From positions 1 to 64,000 of the forward strand of contig NZ_BCSH01000009.1 in the NCBI RefSeq assembly GCF_001570765.1: 64,000 bases of DNA, given 5' to 3'. This document shows positions 59,345 through 64,000 of the stretch, in pieces. The notes under the pieces were generated by a model. That model made no database searches, was not told the DNA's origin, and saw nothing but the letters and a program-made list of their open reading frames with translations. Made by a program: the position numbers and the translations under genes. The DNA is from Nocardiopsis listeri NBRC 13360. Its GTDB lineage: Bacteria; Actinomycetota; Actinomycetes; Streptosporangiales; Streptosporangiaceae. Position 1 is the stretch's first letter, and every line of letters begins with the position of its first letter.

Positions 59345-61873
59345 GTGAGCCCCACGCACGTGGGGATGGACCGGTGGGCATCGCGATCCTGCCCACCGAT
59401 CCCGGTGAGCCCCACGCACGTGGGGATGGACCGGACGCTTGGGAGGCTGCGGCCACCTGCTCAGGGTGAGCCCCACGCACGTGGGGATGGACCGTCCGCA
59501 GATCCGTCACGGCACGCGACCCCGATGTGAGCCCCACGCACGTGGGGATGGACCGCCCCCACCCAGGAAGGGTGGGGGCCGAGGTCAGTGAGCCCCACGC
59601 ACGTGGGGATGGACCGCCGGCGATGATCAGAGCCGCCGGGACCAAAGTGTGAGCCCCACGCACGTGGGGATGGACCGCCATCGACGACCTGGACCTGGGG
59701 GCGGTGCTGGTGAGCCCCACGCACGTGGGGATGGACCGCGGCCCGCGCCCTACACGCCCTGTGCGCCCACGTGAGCCCCACGCACGTGGGGATGGACCGG
59801 TCATCGCCCGAACCGTGGCGGGAGCGCGGACGTGAGCCCCACGCACGTGGGGATGGACCGCGCCCGACCCGCGTCGGTGGGGTCGAGCGCTTGTGAGCCC
59901 CACGCACGTGGGGATGGACCGCGGGTGAGTTGTCACGAAGGGTCGACGGCGTGGTGAGCCCCACGCACGTGGGGATGGACCGTCCGGAGGGGCGTTCTCA
60001 CAGCGTTTCGCGACGTGAGCCCCACGCACGTGGGGATGGACCGGGCGACACCGGCGCTTCAGGGATGCCGGCGCCGTGAGCCCCACGCACGTGGGGATGG
60101 ACCGCCGTTCGACTTCTTCGGGGTCCATCTCCAACCGTGAGCCCCACGCACGTGGGGATGGACCGGTCCCCCACGCTTGCACGCATGAGCTGATGTTGTG
60201 AGCCCCACGCACGTGGGGATGGACCGGTGGTCATCGTGGTGTTCCTTTCGGTGGGCCGGTGAGCCCCACGCACGTGGGGATGGACCGGGAATACGACATG
60301 ACCACCATCCACAACACCGGTGAGCCCCACGCACGTGGGGATGGACCGAGCCGCCAGCGCGCTCACTCCCTGATCACCGCGTGAGCCCCACGCACGTGGG
60401 GATGGACCGGGACACCAGTGACCACACGAACCGCGCCTTCCGTGAGCCCCACGCACGTGGGGATGGACCGTCCATGAGCGACGGGCAGTGGACCTTCACC
60501 CCGTGAGCCCCACGCACGTGGGGATGGACCGACGCGGGGCCGCCCCACCACACACCCACCCACGTGAGCCCCACGCACGTGGGGATGGACCGCGGAGTTT
60601 GATCCGATTCCGATGATGCGGTGGGTGAGCCCCACGCACGTGGGGATGGACCGGTGTTGGCGCCCGTGTTGGAGACCAACCCGGGGTGAGCCCCACGCAC
60701 GTGGGGATGGACCGGCCTTCGACCAGAACCTGTTCACAGAGTGGCAGTGAGCCCCACGCACGTGGGGATGGACCGGGACATTAGCTTTTGCGTCCGCTCC
60801 GCCATGTGTGAGCCCCACGCACGTGGGGATGGACCGCGATCCTGCGCGACGCGCTGATGCGGGCCGGCGTGAGCCCCACGCACGTGGGGATGGACCGGAC
60901 GCCATCGACCGCATGGTGGCCCGGTGGACGTGAGCCCCACGCACGTGGGGATGGACCGATCAGCGTCAGGATCGAACGCGGCTCCATCCAGTGAGCCCCA
61001 CGCACGTGGGGATGGACCGTACAAGCACCTCGTCGGGGAACAGGTGGTCATGTGAGCCCCACGCACGTGGGGATGGACCGCCTATGAACTGTGCATCACG
61101 CACGGTATTAGGGTGAGCCCCACGCACGTGGGGATGGACCTACTTGACGACGGCGGTCTCGGCGGTGGTGCCGGTGAGCCCCACGCACGTGGGGATGGAC
61201 CGAAGACCACCAACCCCGAACCGCCGATCGAACCGTGAGCCCCACGCACGTGGGGATGGACCGTCCGCGGCCACCACCGATTTGCCGACCGAGGGGTGAG
61301 CCCCACGCACGTGGGGATGGACCGCGCCGGGGTCGAAGCGGTTGGTGTGTGCCAGGGTGAGCCCCACGCACGTGGGGATGGACCGCAGACACGGCAGTGG
61401 CTCCGGCGGTGGACAGAGTGAGCCCCACGCACGTGGGGATGGGCCGACGGGGTGAGCGGCGACCGTGCTCCCACTGGAGTGAGCCCCACGCACGTGGGGA
61501 TGGACCGAACCGCGGCGGTGGCGGTGACGGCGGGTTGGAGTGAGCCCCACGCACGTGGGGATGGACCGGATGGACCTGTAGTTACGCATGGTGGACGGCT
61601 GTGAGCCCCACGCACGTGGGGATGGACCGTCCCTGGTCATGTCCGGTACGGGGGACGCCCCGTGAGCCCCACGCACGTGGGGATGGACCGGAAGAACCGA
61701 GGGAGCCAGTGGGATCCCATCGGTGAGCCCCACGCACGTGGGGATGGACCGCCGGGCGACGATGAACACGCGTTCTCGCCGGTGTGAGCCCCACGTACGT
61801 GGGGATGGACCGATCCGCAAAGGAGGCCGGCGATGACCCCGCTCGTGAGCCCCACGTACGTCGGGGGAGTGTT
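59345..61873 (+). CRISPR. Type I-E CRISPR array, 42 repeats and 41 spacers
   Basis: The 29-bp repeat begins GTGAGCCCC, forms the stem CCCCACG/CGTGGGG around CA and ends GATGGACCG. Repeats start at 59345, 59405 and then every 61 bp from 59466 to 61845, giving 32-nt spacers except the first (31 nt). Variants: last base T in the copy at 61113; GGGCCG in the copy at 61418; ACGTACG for ACGCACG at 61784; the copy at 61845 is degenerate after 17 bases. Decay on the right places the leader on the left. The repeat type is typical of I-E systems of actinobacteria. No cas genes lie in the window. Confidence 0.97.
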
Positions 61874-62017
61874 CATGAAGTGCGGGTAGTGCCTGGCGGG
61901 CGACTGATTCGGGGGTCGATGGCGATGGCCGGGTCCCGCCACGCCGGGGTGACGCCTGAACCGTGCCGTGATGGGTAACGCCCGATACACAGGACACGAC
62001 CAGAAACAGGGGGAAGC

Positions 62018-62851
62018 ATGACCACCACGCACACCTCGCACTCGGGCCTCGTGCTGCCGGGGCTCGGGTTCGGTACGTACAAGCTCAATGGAGCGGAAGG
62101 CGTCGACGGGATCTCCCGTGCGATCGCCAAGGGGTACACCCTGCTCGACTCGGCCTTCAACTACGAGAACGAGGGCGCGGTGGGCCGTGCGGTTCGCGCG
62201 TCGGGCGTCGACCGCGACGGCCTGATCGTCACCTCGAAGCTTCCGGGCCGGCACCAGAAGTATGACAAGGCCATACGCACGATCGAGGAGAGCGTCTACC
62301 GGACCGGGCTCGACCACCTCGACCTCTACCTCATCCACTGGCCGAATCCGAAGCAGGGACTGTACGTGCAGGCGTGGGAGGCACTGATCGAAGCGCGAGA
62401 GCGTGGCCTCGTTCGCGCGATCGGTGTCTGCAACTTCTTGCCCGAACACCTCGAAACCCTCCAGAAGCGCACCGGCGTACTACCCGACGTCAACCAGATC
62501 GAGCTGCACCCGTACTTTCCCCAGACCGAACAGCTCGCCTACGACTCCGAGCACGGCATCCTCACCCAGGCGTGGAGTCCGCTCGGGCGCGGCAACGATC
62601 TGCTCGATCGTGACGACATAGGCGCGATCGCTCGGGATCATGGCGCCACACCCGGGCAGGTGGTGCTCGCCTGGCAGATCGCGCGTGGCGCCATCCCGTT
62701 GCCGAAAGCCGCCTCCGACGAACGTCAAGTCGAGAACCTCGGCACGCTCGATGTCACCCTCACCGACACCGAGGTCGCGGCGATCACGGCCTTGGGGCGC
62801 CCTGACGGCCGATTGGCGGGTCAGGACCCCGCCACGTACGAGGAGTTCTGA
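62018..62851 (+). CDS. Aldo/keto reductase
   Basis: 277 residues, a complete (beta/alpha)8 AKR barrel. The catalytic tetrad is visible: Asp and Tyr in LLDSAFNYENEGAVGRAVRA, Lys in LIVTSKLPGR and His in LYLIHWPNPKQG. The NADPH-binding end is IPLPKAASDERQVENLGTLD. It reduces aldehydes or ketones in the cytoplasm; the substrate is unknown. The ATG at 62018 follows AGGGGGAAG. The gene lies just beyond the trailer end of the CRISPR array and has no operon partner. Confidence 0.9.
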   Translation: MTTTHTSHSGLVLPGLGFGTYKLNGAEGVDGISRAIAKGYTLLDSAFNYENEGAVGRAVRASGVDRDGLIVTSKLPGRHQKYDKAIRTIEESVYRTGLDHLDLYLIHWPNPKQGLYVQAWEALIEARERGLVRAIGVCNFLPEHLETLQKRTGVLPDVNQIELHPYFPQTEQLAYDSEHGILTQAWSPLGRGNDLLDRDDIGAIARDHGATPGQVVLAWQIARGAIPLPKAASDERQVENLGTLDVTLTDTEVAAITALGRPDGRLAGQDPATYEEF

Positions 62852-63503
62852 GGCGAAGACGTGCATGGCATGGCCGAGCCCGTCTCGACCGCCTCTGACA
62901 CGAATGGATCCTCCCGGCGACCACCACACTCGCCGCATCCGGTGTCGTTCCGGCGCACTGATTCGGTCACACATTCTCCGATACGGCATCCGACCACACG
63001 ACGACCCCATCGCCTGATCGATTTTTAGCGGCGCAGACCGCCTGCTTCAGCCGTGGGGAGGAAGTCAACTTGTCAAAGGTCGGTACCTCGACCACGAAAT
63101 GGTCTTCTGTGTAAGGGCCTCGCTCGGTACTGACGGGTGAACCGGTCGCCTACGTGGTCCTTGGCGTTGTTCGGGGCCCTCGGGCCGGCCTCGGTGGTGC
63201 AGGTGTACGAGGTGGCCGAAGTAGTGGTCATCGGCAACGGCACCCGAGCCGCACGCGCCCACCGGCTGGGCGTGGGCTCCTCCGAGGTCTCACCCACGTG
63301 CGAGTCGCAGCCCTCGACGGTGTGAGATGGGCGGGTGTTCGCACGCCGCCGGTGCAGGGCCACCGCCCGCCCGGACTCCATCCGCCCCTGACCTGTGCTT
63401 TCACGTCAGTGACATCAGGAGCCTGCACGAACTCCGACCTTCCGTTCTCGGTAAGGCGTTGACGGGCGAGTGGCCACAACACTTCGGACAACGATGAACC
63501 GGG
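62852..63503. other. Gene-poor stretch with mobile-element debris
   Basis: 650 bases between the aldo/keto reductase and the last gene. It contains an isolated TnpB-type right end (63,037-63,068). Several frames are open for 60-100 codons on both strands (for example a minus frame from 63,491, RSEFVQAPDVTDVKAQVRG), but I cannot assign a family, and none has a strong ribosome site. Probably decayed coding DNA. Confidence 0.45.
63037..63068 (+). mobile_element. Isolated right end of a TnpB-type element
   Basis: ACCGCCTGCTTCAGCCGT followed by GGGGAGGAAGTCAA matches the right ends at 7,335-7,379 and 37,820-37,856. No tnpB coding sequence or left end precedes it, so the element has been deleted down to its terminal RNA-like end. 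Confidence 0.6.
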
Positions 63504-64000
63504 TCAGCGCTGGGCGACGGCCCTTTCGACGGCGGCGATGTAGTCGTCGAAGGCGTCGGTGGGCGTGCGATCGATCATGAGTTCGTCGCGCTGGCCGCGG
63601 GTGAGTTCGAGTTGGACGCCCTCGCCACTCGCGTTGCGGTTGGCGATGTTTTCGGGGCTCTCGCCTTTGAGATGATCGGGGATGGTGTTGGGGACCTCGA
63701 ATCCGGCATCGCGCAGTTCCTCGCGCACGGCGTCACGCAGGTCGGTGTCCAGGCCGCCCACGTAGGTGAGCGCCTCGTCGCCGGCGGCTCCGTGCCAGGA
63801 CACGGTGTAGTCGGAGTCGGCGACGATGTCGACGGTCATGGGCTCGTCGAAGTTGGTGGAGGTGATGTGCAGGACGCTGTTGCCGGTCGACTTGATCCCT
63901 TCGAACGTGGCGAAGGCGTGGTCACCGGACTGGGCCGCGTGGTCGGCGAGTTCGGTGGTGGGGCGTTCGATACCGCCACCGTGGATGGCGATGTGGGCGA
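63504..64000 (-). CDS. Poly-gamma-glutamate hydrolase family protein, N-terminus outside the window
   Basis: The minus frame is open to the window's end, so the start lies beyond 64,000. The visible ~165 residues include IAIHGGGIERPTTELADHAA, the HGG-IE zinc-site motif of PghP/YoqZ-like gamma-polyglutamate hydrolases, then FATFEGIKSTGNSVLHITST, SDYTVSWHGAAGDEAL (another ligand His), the YVGGLD turn and GVQLELTRGQRDELM. These are zinc amidases first known from Bacillus phages; substrates in actinobacteria are uncertain. An internal ATG at 63,839 would delete the metal site and is not the start. Confidence 0.8.
   Translation of the reverse strand, partial: AHIAIHGGGIERPTTELADHAAQSGDHAFATFEGIKSTGNSVLHITSTNFDEPMTVDIVADSDYTVSWHGAAGDEALTYVGGLDTDLRDAVREELRDAGFEVPNTIPDHLKGESPENIANRNASGEGVQLELTRGQRDELMIDRTPTDAFDDYIAAVERAVAQR

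Noticed and set aside
58890-62449. Many long minus-strand open frames with repeated GPSPRAWGS / RSIPTCVGLT / VHPHVRGAH segments
   Set aside because: These are translations of the CRISPR repeat in its three minus frames. The repeat period of 61 bp cycles through the frames and the repeat contains no minus-strand stop. Not proteins.
63073-63491. Two overlapping minus frames upstream of the solo TnpB end
   Set aside because: Neither has a ribosome site, domain or codon bias strong enough to call; described as debris instead.

Overview
The window comes from a high-GC, GTG-start-rich actinobacterium. Gene families, gene density and codon bias would fit a Nocardiopsis-like member of the Streptosporangiales, but that is an inference, since no rRNA gene or other taxonomic marker is present. 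About 55 protein-coding genes or gene remnants fill the window, mostly in short operons separated by strong GC-rich hairpins.

Layout. 1-5,984: a truncated flavodoxin-like gene; a peptidoglycan-dipeptide cassette (DUF819 membrane protein, L-Ala-D/L-Glu epimerase, secreted NlpC/P60 hydrolase); DUF3870; a MerR regulator divergent from a DUF4188 gene. 6,200-9,706: two truncated genes flank a decayed TnpB element, followed by a MarR regulator and an old-yellow-enzyme gene that share operator sites. 10,039-10,126: a two-repeat relic of a CRISPR array. 10,310-27,336: mostly ordinary chromosomal genes (STM4015-like repeat protein, purB, a NarL-type two-component system, MpaB-like protein, aminotransferase, GNATs, Xaa-Pro aminopeptidase, enoyl-reductase-like protein, BCCT transporter). 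27,694-33,484: a LacI regulator divergent from a complete ABC importer operon ending in a metallo-beta-lactamase-fold hydrolase. 33,605-40,751: carboxylesterase, VOC protein, an intact TnpB element, an S9 peptidase and a methyltransferase. 40,843-46,587: a four-carbon acid-sugar catabolic operon (OtnC, OtnK, GntP permease, SAF-domain dehydrogenase) divergent from a DeoR regulator. 46,967-59,165: a nitrate/nitrite respiration island (small protein, CopD-like protein, membrane-fused copper nitrite reductase, Cys-rich HTH regulator, narGHJI, narK). 59,345-61,873: a 42-repeat type I-E CRISPR array with no cas genes in the window. 62,018-64,000: aldo/keto reductase, mobile-element debris and a truncated poly-gamma-glutamate hydrolase-like gene.

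The genes suggest a soil-type heterotroph able to scavenge wall peptides and acid sugars and, ancestrally, to respire nitrate to nitrite and on to NO. The most striking observation is that narH carries an in-frame TGA (55,815-55,817) exactly where the family has a glycine directly after the last cluster-binding cysteine. The rest of the reading frame and the whole downstream operon are intact. Other points of interest are the relic of a second, different I-E CRISPR repeat family, three TnpB-type right ends, a MarR regulon readable from three matching operators, and possible new roles for DUF819 and for the SAF-domain dehydrogenase.
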